Assembly (NCBI GenBank): GCA_963556495.2
Contig: OY747716.1
Location: forward strand, 27,638,818 to 27,702,817
Direction: 5' to 3'
From: Valencia hispanica
Lineage: Eukaryota > Chordata > Actinopteri > Cyprinodontiformes > Valenciidae
Length of the DNA stretch: 64,000 nt
The number at the start of each line of letters is the position of its first letter. Within the stretch, counting starts at the first letter, position 1. Shown here piece by piece: positions 54,034 through 64,000 of this stretch. The notes under the pieces are model-generated. The model was given only the letters and a program-made list of their open reading frames with translations, was not told where the DNA came from and did not search any database. Both the position numbers and the translations under genes were made by a program.

Positions 54034-56079
54034 CCAAAATGTTTCTGGTGACGTTCCGAGGGCCCGCGGGCGGGCCCAGCCCATTTCCTAGTTTAAATCC
54101 TCCAATTTTCTGACTTCTAACTTTTCTGAACCTATACATATTTTATATCATTGGAAAGCTAAGAGTCTTGTGATTCCAATTATGCCTGGTGTTTAAGCAT
54201 ACAATCATAACTGAAGACACAGTGAGCGCTTATGCTAACACAAACGCTCTCCTGATGGAGGTATAAAAATATGGAACTCACCACTTTGTAGTCCAATAAA
54301 CGTGACAAATCCGATCCATTTCGAACAAAAATTATCTTTTTACATCAATAAGGGTCCGATTAAAGTCCTCCTATAAAGTGATTAGTCCCGGACAACAGCA
54401 AAACCAATAAAAAATGTAAAACAAACAGTGAAAATGCGCTCCCGAAATGTCCATGGCCATTTTTGTAGTCTTTACGGCTTTGCTTCGATTCCTTCGCTTC
54501 CACTTCCGCCTACAAAGGTCACTGAGCATGCCCAGAAGAAAAAATAAAAACTAAAAAATTCATCCGGTTTATTCCTTACGTACGGTAAATCTCCGACCAA
54601 TGGCGCATGGATGGAAAGTCACGTTATGGTAAGTAACTCGAACCAATCAAGAACTCTGATGATTGACGCATCGAATAGCCAATGTAATGCTGTAAACGCA
54701 GATATATAATTTGACCGGGCGGACTTATTCTCAGCCATTGTATATGACGTGCGTAAAATGTCTTATTCATGAAGAGATTACACACAGTGCGTACCAGTAA
54801 CATACTGTTTCAGCACCGTGTCCAAACACCCTTTACAATCAAAATACAACATCGAAGGAAGCCTTGGAGCTTTATATGGTAAGATGAAGTTATGATTCCG
54901 ATGATATTTTTAATTCAGTGAGGACTACGGCATTTACCCAGGAGATGGCGCATATGGCACACTTTTGACCACCTTTGACCTGTAGTTATAAAAATGTGTG
55001 CAGAACACAAATTTTTGGGTTTTTTGGTGTCAAATTTGGTGTGGATTAAGGTAATACTTCAGGCTTTAGATCCACAGTATGTTTTAGGTCACCACCTCTT
55101 TTTAAAGCCATTTTTACAGCATGTATATAAAATAAATAATCGGACACAAATAAAATTATTTTTCAGTGTATTAAAATTCACATTGCTTGGTAACAATAGC
55201 CCTCAGAGATATTAATATTAATATATATAATAATTTTAGAGTGTTTGCTTTCCAAAGAGACCCTAGCCATGTCTCTACTCAAAATGGTTCAAGAACAGCT
55301 TTAAGTTAATTTTGGGTATGCGTTTAAAAAAAATGTAGGGCGGAAATTGGAGGAATTTTAAGGGGTTTTAAGTAAAAGAAGAAAAAAAACTGTGTGGAAA
55401 GGGGAGTACAACTGTAAAAGTACTATAAAAACCACTCAGTAAAATAAATTTAAGGCCCATAGTCTCTTAAAAAGATTTTATCTTTTATGGCTTTTGGTAT
55501 ACTTAACTTGTTGTTATTGCAGATGTTTTATACTAAATATATTTTGATCCTGGGGTGGTTCCATGTTTATGTTTTTGTCTATCTCTTCCCTTCCTTTTCT
55601 GTTCCTCTGGTATCCTTTGTGAAGGGTGCTGTTTCTAAAAAGCATCAGCTCACAGAGCAGGAGGACCTGTGGAACACCCCCACATTGTCAGATTGTAACC
55701 TGTCGATTGCAGTAGTCAAGTTTAAAAAAATTATTTTCTTTGAGCACCTAGATTAGTAAATTTGGAAGTTAGAAGTTACCTCTTGCATCTTTCAGAATTT
55801 CAGTTTTTTTCAGGTGTGCTGCAAACCAGCAATAATTATCTGGAAAACTTACTTTCACCCACAAGAGTTACTCACCAAGTCAACATATTGTCAGTCATCT
55901 TGCCTGCAAAAACCTCCTGAAGACTAGCTAACAATAGAAAACATGGAACAAATACCATCTTCTTGTTATCCTCTGTCTGATTCTGCCCCCATGGGATCCT
56001 GAACAATATCTCTGGATCAGTAGCCTCCTTTCTACAAATAAGTTTGACACGAGAAAAAACTCATACAATTCCTATCTAG
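54034..56079. other. Intergenic, probable unnamed repeat
   Basis: No gene was found. A GC-rich motif (GGGCCCGCGGGCGGGCCC at about 54060-54077) is followed by TTTAAATCCTCCAATTTTC. An inverse of the latter (GGAAATTGGAGGAATTTTAA) occurs at about 55343-55362, hinting at one element between them. The termini were not proven. Confidence 0.3.
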
Positions 56080-56130
56080 GCAAGGCAACTTTGTTTGTAT
56101 AGCATACTTTCAAAAAAGAAGGCAATTTAA

Positions 56131-56909
56131 AGTGTAACTGAACCCCATAAAAAATCATAACCCCGCCCCCAGACAACATTTGAAAAATTCTACAAAGTGG
56201 GCGGTGCCATAACCACTCAGAGACTGGACTCCTCCTGTCTCCCTCTGCCTCGGCGGCCTCGGGTGGCGCTGACTCAACGCCCTGAGCCAGCGGATCTCCT
56301 CCATCGTCACCGGAGGTAGAGAGGTAGAGGGAGGCTTTTTGGAGCCCAGCGGCTGCGAGCCGTATCAATTCGAGCCACTGGCTCGGGGCGCTGAGTCAGC
56401 GCTGCCCGAGGCTGGCGCTGCTCCTAAGGGAGAGAGAGACAGGAAGGGTCCGGTCTCTGAGTGGTGATGCTAACATAGGCTAATGTTCAAAACAGTACGT
56501 TAGCTATGCTAACTAAGTGTTAATGTGATAATAATGTTAACCTGAAAAACGCAATCCAACTCCAAACTCGCCACGGGGGGGCGGTATGTCTGATAGTTTT
56601 ATCCCATTGACTGTATATATAATCCCCAAACCCACGGGGCGTGTCTGTGAGACCATGACTGCTGTGACACAGTCCATGCCTGTGACATAAAGATGTACTG
56701 CTCTCCACCAATCACAAAATTCAAATGCAGTAGCCACCGTTCAAATCTAAGAGGGCAGCACTAAGACGTTTTTAGACCAAAAAGTGTAGAATTTAACAAG
56801 TTTACACCAAAATGTAAAAAAATCCCCAGAAACTGAAAGATTGCATTGGTAAAGACCCGTTTATACAGTTTATAGGCAAAAATAAGTTGTTTTTGCGTTT
56901 AGTTACTCT
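56131..56909. mobile_element. piggyBac-type MITE, 779 bp, inserted in a LINE
   Basis: The element is flanked by TTAA on both sides (56127-56130 and 56910-56913), the piggyBac target site. The left end AGTGTAACTGAAC and the right end, whose inverse is AGAGTAACTAAAC, match in 11 of 13 bases. It interrupts the 3' tail of the LINE (GGCAAT/TTAA/GGTGC restores the tail seen at 31800-31830). It carries a long internal inverted repeat (arms about 56212-56293 and 56375-56465) and no transposase. The superfamily is inferred from TTAA only. Confidence 0.75.
56212..56465. repeat. Internal imperfect hairpin of the TTAA element
   Basis: The left arm begins ACCACTCAGAGACTGGACTC. The inverse of the right arm begins ACCACTCAGAGACCGGACCC. 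Both continue through CTGTCTC, CCTCGGG, GCGCTGACTCA and GAGCCAG in the same order. Arms of roughly 82 and 91 bp enclose a loop of about 80 bp. Confidence 0.85.
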
Positions 56910-58090
56910 TTAAGGTGCTTTGGGTGATTAGGGGAGCAAATTAAAGCATCAATAAACCAACAGTAAAAGCATAAAAACATAACAGAGAGGCAAAACCTAT
57001 GGCACAGTAAAACATATGACATTGCAGATATTATTAATCAGTTACTCAAAGGCAGCTCTAAACAGATGGGTTTTTAGCCTTGATTCAAAGGAACTTTGTG
57101 TTTTAGCGGCTTTACAGTTGTCTGGAAGTTTGTTCCGGGTAAGGGGAACATGGAAACTGAAAGCTGCTTATTCATGCCTGGTTCTAATTCTAGGGGTGAT
57201 CAGTAGGCTAGAGTTGGAAGACCTGAGAGGTCTGGGGGGTTGGTATAGTGGCAACACGTCTTCCACATACTTTGGTGCTAAGCCATTCAATGATTTATAA
57301 ACTAGTAAAAGTATTTTGAAGTATATTCTCTAAGCTACAGGGAGCCAGTTTAAGGACTTTAGAAATGGGGTGATGTGCTCTTCTTTCCTGGTTCTAGTGA
57401 GAATGTGAACAGTAGTGCTCTGGATCAGCTGCAGCTGTCTGAATTTTTAGGCAGACTTGTGAGGAGATTGTTGCAGTAATCAATTGGACTAAAGATAAAA
57501 TCATGGAGTTTTCCGAGGTCCTGTTGTGACGTTTTTCCTTAAATCCTGGAAATGTTCTTCAGATGATAGAAGGCTGACCTCGTTCTTGCCTTTATGTGAC
57601 CCTGGAGGTTCAGGTCTGAGTCCATTACAACTCCTAGATTTCAGGCTTGATCAGTGGTTTCTAGCTGTATTAACTGAAGCTGTGTGTGGACTCTTGATCG
57701 TTCCTTTTTAGTCTAAAAAATATTTACTTCAGTTTTGTATCTATACAGCTGGAGAAAATTATGGCACATCCATACGTTGATTTGCTTAATTCATTCACTT
57801 AGGGTTTGGATAGGTTCAAAGTGACCTGGTGACATTGTAATGTAAAGCTGAGTATCATCTGGATAGTTATGGTTACTAATCTTATTGGTTGTTATAATCT
57901 GTGTAAGTGGGAGCATGCAGATATTAAATAGGAGGGACCCCAGGATGGAGCCCTGGGGCACCCCACATGTGATTACTGTCTGTTCTGATGAAAAATCGCC
58001 TATTGACACACAGACCTTACCTTACCTGGCTCATTACTTGTCTCAATGTCCTTTTAAATTCTCCCCTAGACCTCTTGAGTGTGTGCGCGC

Positions 58091-58322
58091 ATTCAATTCA
58101 ATTCAAAAATACTTTATTGATCCCAGAGGGAAATTAAGTGTTGGTATAGCTCATATAATTAATTATTTAAGAAGTTGTTGTAGATAATGATGGCTGTGGG
58201 TAGGAAGGATTTCCTGTAGCGGTCTATATTGCAGGGAAACCGAAGAAGCCTTCGACTGAAGACACTGTGGTATGACAGTCTAATGAAGAGGATCCTCAGG
58301 GTTGTCCATAATTTTTTTGATT
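58091..58322 (-). mobile_element. 5'-truncated Rex1-like LINE copy
   Basis: Minus strand: SVFSRRLLRFPCNIDRYRKS then FLPTAIIIYNNFLNN, a stop, and the tail GGGATCAATAAAGTATTTTT then GAATTGAATTGAAT at the low-coordinate end. It matches the last about 230 bp of the element at 41280-44371. It sits inside the L2/CR1 LINE. Confidence 0.9.
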
Positions 58323-58502
58323 TGATCTTGGGGGTTTGGTTGGGGGGAGGGGGATGTACATGTACAAATGTTATCATGTTTTTAAATCTGTGGGGTAGGG
58401 ATGGGAATGTGGTTTATGCGGGGTCATTTCTAATCTGAAAGCACTTTAAGTTGCAATCTTTGTATGAAAAGCACCTTATAAATAAAGTTTGATGATTGAT
58501 TG
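58323..58502 (+). mobile_element. LINE/SINE 3' end fragment
   Basis: The stretch ends GAAAAGCACCTTATAAATAA then AGTTTGATGATTGATTGA, resembling the 3' tail and short tandem tail of fish L2-type LINEs and their SINEs. It lies between the Rex1 fragment and the resumed host LINE. Confidence 0.45.
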
Positions 58503-58563
58503 AAAGAAGTTTCCGTTCTTTAGTTAAGACTCAAACCAACCAAGTACTGTACCAGAGTTGTTT

Positions 58564-58944
58564 TCATAATATATCATGGTCAACAGTGTCAGATTCTGCA
58601 TTGAGGTCCAAAAGTACCAGTACTGTAGTTCTACCGAAGTCTGTATTCATGCGGATGATATTGAACACTTTGACAAGGGCTGTTTCTGTGCTGTGGTGAG
58701 CATGGAGACGAGACTGAAAAGCATCAACATTGTTGGTCATTGTTAAGAAGCTATTTAACTGTTGAAGGACAGCTTTTTCAATAATCTTGCTGATGAATGG
58801 AAGATTAGAGATTGGCCTGTAGTTCTGCATTAATATGTTGTCCAGGTTGTTGTTTAGCAGTGGCTTGATAACTGCTGTTTTTAAAGTCTGGGGGAGGACA
58901 CCAGACAGGAGGGATGAGTTTTCTATTTGAATCAGATCAGGCAC
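58564..58944 (-). pseudogene. LINE reverse transcriptase fragment (motif A region)
   Basis: A 126-codon open frame encodes the fingers and motif A of an L2/CR1-type reverse transcriptase: YRPISNLPFISKIIEKAVLQ, HHSTETALVKVFNIIRMN and LVLLDLNAESDTVDHDIL. In active relatives the last block reads DLSAAFDTVDH. It continues past 58563 for about 60 bases (ENNSGTVLGWFES) up to the inserted DNA. Confidence 0.82.
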
Positions 58945-59515
58945 AACAACTTTCTTAAGAAAGATTGTGGGGAAGATATTGAGGCAGCAAGAGGAGGAGC
59001 TAAATTTGGTTATGATTTTATCAAGGTTTTTTGGTTTAGTTTTTGGAATTTAGACATTTTCTCTGCATTGGTATTAAGTGGGGATGACACTGGTAATAGG
59101 TTTGGTACTGATGTACAGATTGACCCCCTATTTGTCAGAATATTTTCAGTAAAAAGCTGTCAAATTCATTGCAAGTGCTGGTGAAATTTAGTTCAGGCGC
59201 TACTGTCACAGGAGGATTAGGCCTAGTTAGTCTCTCAACTCATGCAGATAACGTCCACGCATTAATAATGTTTCTGTTGATAATTCCAGAAAATAATCTC
59301 TCGCATCTTTCAAAGTTAAGTGATATCTGTTCTGTCTGTCTTTGTAGATCTCACAATGAACCTGGAGTCCTGTTTTCTGGCATTTTACCAAAGCATCTCA
59401 AGTCCCATTCTCTTTTGCTTCATTGCTATTTCTGATCACTGGCCACCAATTTTCAGTTGTATCTAACTTTTTCTTAAACTTTATCCATGCACTTTCTTGT
59501 TTGTTCATGAATTTA

Positions 59516-60585
59516 GGTCACCCATGATGAAGCAATATGCAAGTATAGAAGAAGGAAGGAAATACGGACAATGAATGGATGTTAAAAAGTAATGATGAAT
59601 GATGTCCTATCCATGAAGAGTCATCTTGTCCCTTTTTTAAGGAAGGTTGGATCTGATAATTGTAAAAAATAATCCTGGATCAAATGCCGTTACAGACTAG
59701 TAGCTATCAATAACAAGCCGTACCTCTCACAGTTGGCCCTTCTCTACCAAGTCAATACTAGAATCCAACAACCCCCCACCCCCACCCCCACCTCCACAAA
59801 CACAAAACAGATCACAGTCTGAGTAAATGAATTAATGTCCATAGATGCTCAGCTGATACTGAATCAGCAATATTCATTTCTATTAATCTGTCAATAATCA
59901 ATCCATATGTTTCCCAAAGTGTTATTGCAATCCTTTTTTTAAAGACAGTCTTCTGTGTTTTAGTGGATTTTGCAGTTTAACAGCTAAGTCTCAAAGCCTT
60001 TCTGGTTCAACACAGCCATCTCAGTCCACAGATTTCTTCCAACATCACATCATCCTAAGCCAAACTGTACCCAAGTCTGTGAGTCAAGTTCATCCTTTCT
60101 AGCTGCTAAACTAAGAATCTCTAACAAAAACGGGACTCAAAAACATAATGCAAACAGTTTTGAACAGTTTAACTGTTTTTGAAAAGGGGAAAAAACAAAA
60201 AACTGGTGGTCTAGAACATCTATGAACAGCCAAAGCTCTGTCTTCTACAACAGCCATCATTAGGCCAGATGAAATACCCCAGGGTGATAATGAAAATGGT
60301 CACTGCCTGCAAATCTAAAAAAACAAAGAAGTCTGATCAATATGTAAATCAAAGTTGACACTGCTATTCAGTAAACAGAATACCCCTCAAGTTGAAAAAC
60401 TCGGTCTAGTGACCGGAGAAGAGAATCTCTGGTTGACTTATTTTATTTCTAATACTAGTTGTAATACTCATTGTAAGAGACAAATCTCTGACAAAATAGA
60501 CAAAATCAAGCAACTTTTTTTTTGGTGTGACAGTGGCTCGTGGGGTAGTGGTTTATGAAACAGGGGAAAAGCTTGAGTGTCACCC
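59516..60585. other. Intergenic, nothing recognised
   Basis: No gene or clear repeat, apart from a short CCCCCA run near 59771-59790. Confidence 0.4.
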
Positions 60586-61007
60586 CAAAAGAGTGAGAGT
60601 TGGCTACCTTGGACAAGGACTTTTCCCCTATATGCCTTCACGTGCTCTTAGGTCAGCTGACCAAATGCTTTTAACTGTACCTAAAACCCATTATAAATCC
60701 AAAGGAGACAGAGCTTTTTCAGCTTTTGCTCCTAAAATCTGGAACGAGTTGCCGCGGCTGGTCAGACAAGCCCCCTCTCTTGGAATTTTGTAAAACTCTT
60801 TTAAGAACACACCTTTTCTCCTCGGCCTTCAAAACAAAGTGAGTTTTCACATAACTTTTATAATGTTTTTTCCTGAATGTAGAAATGTGATTTTATATTA
60901 TTTATCTATTTTTTAAATTGTGCTATGCTCGGTTTGTTTTTGTTTGTTTTTTGTACAGCACTTGGTCAGCTGTCATGTTGTATTTGAAGTGCTTTAGAAT
61001 TAAAAAT
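60586..61007 (+). mobile_element. LINE 3' fragment (ORF2 C-terminus and 3' end)
   Basis: The + strand encodes MPSRALRSADQMLLTVPKTH then YKSKGDRAFSAFAPKIWNEL PRLVRQAPS, the conserved C-terminal block of an L2/CR1-type LINE ORF2. A frame slip or stop follows at 60791 (the continuation NSFKNTPFLLG is in frame after the stop). The 3' region ends GAAGTGCTTTAGAATTAAAA and runs straight into the GGAAA array. Confidence 0.75.
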
Positions 61008-61085
61008 GGAAAGGAAAGGAAAGGAAAGGAAAGGAAAGGAAAGGAAAGGAAAGGAAAGGAAAGGAAAGGAAAGGAAAGGAAAGGA
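61008..61085. repeat. (GGAAA)n microsatellite, about 15.5 units
   Basis: A pure pentanucleotide array of 78 bp directly after a LINE 3' end; it probably grew from the LINE tail. Confidence 0.97.
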
Positions 61086-64000
61086 ATATCTTCAAGACTT
61101 TATTTGGGTTTAGGAGCAGTTTTAGAATCAAATATGTTTGAAATCTAAATATTTTTACTATCAACCAAGGTGTCCCGGCAATAGTGACTCGATGAATAAA
61201 CAATGAAACTCCTACATAAAAGTTGGTACCAAAGACGCAACAGTGATGACGGTGTTTGAGAAGATTTGCTGTTGTTTGTCACTTACCAACTACAAGGACA
61301 AAAACTGCTTTAAAGTTTCAACATATTAGACTAAACTTTTTAGTATTTGAAACATGTCCGGAAGGTGAGGACAAAAAGTTATAAATCCCAGTGAAAAATA
61401 GGGGAAATCCCAACCAGCAGGATGGAACTTGTCTTCTACAATCTAGAATATTTTTTCGAGAATTGATAAGGTTTTGGTCAAAAAGGAATAATTTGAAAAC
61501 ATTAAAAACTTTCTTGAAATTCTAAATAAAATATTATCATTATAAATTATAGATAAACATCTGTTTTTGTGGAGGTAAGACAAAGGTATAAAGCACCAAT
61601 AGGTTACTCTTGAAATCCTCAAATCCAATTATTCTGTAAATAATGTATCTAAAATGATTAAAAGAGTTAAATAATCTGTAGCTATTTGTATTTACATTTT
61701 TATCTATTTATTTTCAAGAGTGAAAGGTAATTAAGTTGAATAGCAGGTTCTGAGGAGAATGCCTCATAGCTAGTAACGAGGTGACACAGATCATAAAGGC
61801 TTCATTGTTAATGCTGACTTGTCTCCCAGTATGCTAAATTAAAAAATGGATGTAACCTAACACGGGATGGTAGCGTCGATAAGATCTGGAGTCAGCCCGT
61901 GTCCCTGCAGGCCCAACTCCACCTCAGTACAACAGTTGGGAAGGCAGCACATTACTGACGAGAACAGTTCAGAGGAAAGTGAACATCCCCAGGATCAACA
62001 GATATATATTTTTTGGTGCATAAAATCTTTTCTGATGCTTATATTACAGTCACCTTTCGAAGCTTCCCAAAGCCGCAGGCGGTGTTTGTCTGGTGATGCA
62101 GGAAGAGGAAGTGCAAGAAATGGTGTGAGCTGACAGTGGTTGAGGACAGTAAAACACATGTTTACATGTTTGCTCATGTGTTCATGTATGACCATGTTTT
62201 GTGTGTAATCATAGAGGGCTGAAGTCACTGTAAATAGCTGTCAGCATGTGAGTTGCTTATGCATTATGACCATGCTTGCTGGTTCACATGACTGTGTTGC
62301 AGCGGAGCCACAATGCAGCACCATGACAACGTTGGAGCTGTCTGATCTTTTCTGTCTAATTGTCTGTGACCTCGTAACTGGATACACACTCTGAAGGCAG
62401 GAGGAGGGCCTTTCACACGGCAATCACTTCTGCATTTGTCCTCCACGCAACTCCTGAATGCCACTGCCAGACAAAAAGGTGTCTTATTGTGTGCATAAGA
62501 GTACACACATATGCAGGTGGGAGTACCACTTTAATTTACAACTCGCATAGGAGAATGTTCTTTATTGATTAGTAACAGCATATTAGGCAGGTAACAACAT
62601 ATCTAAGTTACAATTTTTCCATGCCTAAAACTGAAAACTATTCATAAAACAGATGAAATTACAGCATATTTAAAGAGAATTAAAAAAGTGATAAATCACA
62701 GAAAGAAAGTGAAAAAACTCAAACAGAGAGACTAAGCTTTTCTGTTATCGATGATATTTAGGACAACATAATAGTTTTTTTTTTTTAAGTATTAAACGTA
62801 TATGCTTCGCAAAAGAAAACCTTTACTGCAATGTTTGGACCGCTCATCTACAAACAAATGTCTTGAGAAAACCAGAGGTCCCGATTCATTAAGGTGGGGT
62901 AGCTTTGTTTTCAGTCTTTTGTGCCCATTATCTGTTCTCTCTAAGAATCTCATTCTCAAAGTAAATAAACTAGTTAAATGTTGACTGCAAACATCAAATT
63001 CAGCATATTTGCATAAGGTTGCATTTGTTATGGCTTTATAATCTACATACCTAGTGCTTCCCACTGCAAACACAAAAGACAAAAAAGTGACCTGACAAAC
63101 GCTTCTTCACAGCTGCTCCAGGCCCTGACCACAGTGAACCACTCCTCAAAACATCAAGAACATCTTATTTCATTGGGGAGGAAACACTGTTGGGATGGAG
63201 TTTCTAAATCAGGGGTGTCCAAAGTCCAGCCAAAGGGTCATTTACGGCATTTGGAATCATTTCTGTGGTCCCAGTTCATAAAAGGGTTTAAATATTGGCC
63301 CTCTAGCAAAAGCAACTGATGCACATTGTTTTCTTTTTGTGTTTTCTTTTTCACTGACAAATCTGTATTTTTGAATGCAAAAAAACAAAAAAAACAGCCA
63401 TTTTTTAAAACTTTTTTTTTTAAATTTCAAAGTAAGTAAGATCAGCAGCTTTTTAGAATATAATAGAATGTCACTATACATATCTAGAATGAGATTAAAA
63501 AAGAAACATACTTTTGAGTGTGAGACATGCAGGATACAGAACTATAAACAGTGTACGTAATTAGGTTAAGAAATATTAAAAGGGGGGTGGGGAGGGGGTG
63601 TTGGCAGCCCGTTTCTGAGGTACATGGTATTGCACATTTTTGTATTGATATACAGGGTGGAGATACAGTATAAATAAAGAGGTTATTGCACATGTTAATG
63701 TTAATTAATAGTTGTCTATTTTTCCTAAAACACTCACATATTCACACCCATTCATCAACCTTGGTTAAATACAGCAAGTTTTTAAAAAAAGTTATCATTG
63801 TTGTTGCTCGGAATACATTAGGAACATTTTCTAGACCAACAAACTAGAAAACAATCAAGTTAGAATACTGTACACCTTTTTCAACCTACAATATTTCTTC
63901 TTTTTCTACAAATATCAGACTACTTTGTTTCATTAAATTATAGCATGTTTTGTTTATATAACATGAAAATAATTCCAAATAAAATTATTTTGTGTTTGAA
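61086..64000. other. Intergenic, no gene supported
   Basis: No known gene was found. A 88-codon + strand frame (61867-62133) includes an acceptor-like TTATATTACAG ending at 62049 and a donor-like GTGTGA after 62122, but the peptide is not recognised. A transposon-end-like CAGGGGTGTCCAAAGTCCAG starts at 63212, without a partner end. Confidence 0.4.

Larger units (their letters stand above)
56080..59515 (-). mobile_element. L2/CR1-lineage LINE with nested insertions
   Basis: On the minus strand the reverse transcriptase reads, from 58944 down: GVLPQTLKTAVIKPLL, NYRPISNLPFISKIIEKAVL, VLVLLDLNAESDTVDHDIL (motif A). After a gap it continues SIGDFSSEQTVITCGVPQGS and ISNHNYPDDTQLYITMS (the YPDD box, 58009-57791), then the degraded C-terminal region (57500-56990). 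The 3' tail is at 56080-56130. The same family gave 31762-32405. Foreign DNA interrupts it at 56131-56909 and about 58020-58502. The 5' limit near 59515 is approximate. Confidence 0.82.

Noticed and set aside
54060..54077. GC-rich near-palindrome GGGCCCGCGGGCGGGCCC as a possible regulatory site
   Set aside because: It is not a perfect palindrome, stands alone in AT-rich DNA without CpG island context, and probably belongs to an unnamed repeat.

Overview
This window is vertebrate chromosomal DNA, almost certainly from a ray-finned (teleost) fish. It carries 11 consecutive 3' exons of one real gene, the eyes-absent gene eya1, on the + strand from 3340 to 33377. All have canonical GT-AG introns and reading phases that join without a break. 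The fish origin is inferred from the transposons: Tc1-like elements, a Rex1/Babar-type LINE, L2/CR1-lineage LINEs and several hAT and piggyBac-type MITEs. The exact species cannot be read from the sequence.

Layout. 1-3339 is the upstream intron (the 5' exons of eya1 lie outside). 3340-5985 holds four closely spaced exons: two from the disordered Pro/Ser/Thr/Tyr-rich transactivation part, one from the linker, and the exon with the catalytic WDLDET motif. 5986-25539 is two large introns (5.7 and 13.8 kb) around a single 90-bp exon; the second is full of Tc1-type elements. 25540-28522 holds five exons of the Eya domain. 28523-33296 is a 4.8-kb intron with a giant hairpin element and a Tc1 relic interrupted by a LINE. 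33297-33377 is the last coding exon, followed by a likely 2-kb 3' UTR to about 35440.

35440-64000 looks intergenic. I find no host gene there, only mobile elements: a nearly full-length Rex1-like LINE (about 41.3-44.4 kb), two MITEs (44.75-44.95 and 45.0-45.6 kb), a second copy of the intron 5 Tc1 element (46.0-47.4 kb), an L2/CR1 LINE fragment (48.7-50.3 kb), a 1.8-kb hAT element with a perfect 8-bp target duplication (52.2-54.0 kb), a LINE carrying nested insertions (56.1-59.5 kb), and a LINE 3' end running into a GGAAA microsatellite (60.6-61.1 kb).

The observations most worth following are a 38-bp exact copy of the end of the eya1 coding sequence, stop codon included, placed 1.1 kb downstream in the 3' UTR; a 902-bp fold-back element with 22-bp repeat arrays in both arms; a piggyBac-type MITE with a long internal hairpin nested in a LINE; and two copies of a Tc1 family whose transposase shows a DD35E-type spacing. 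No unknown multi-gene system is visible.
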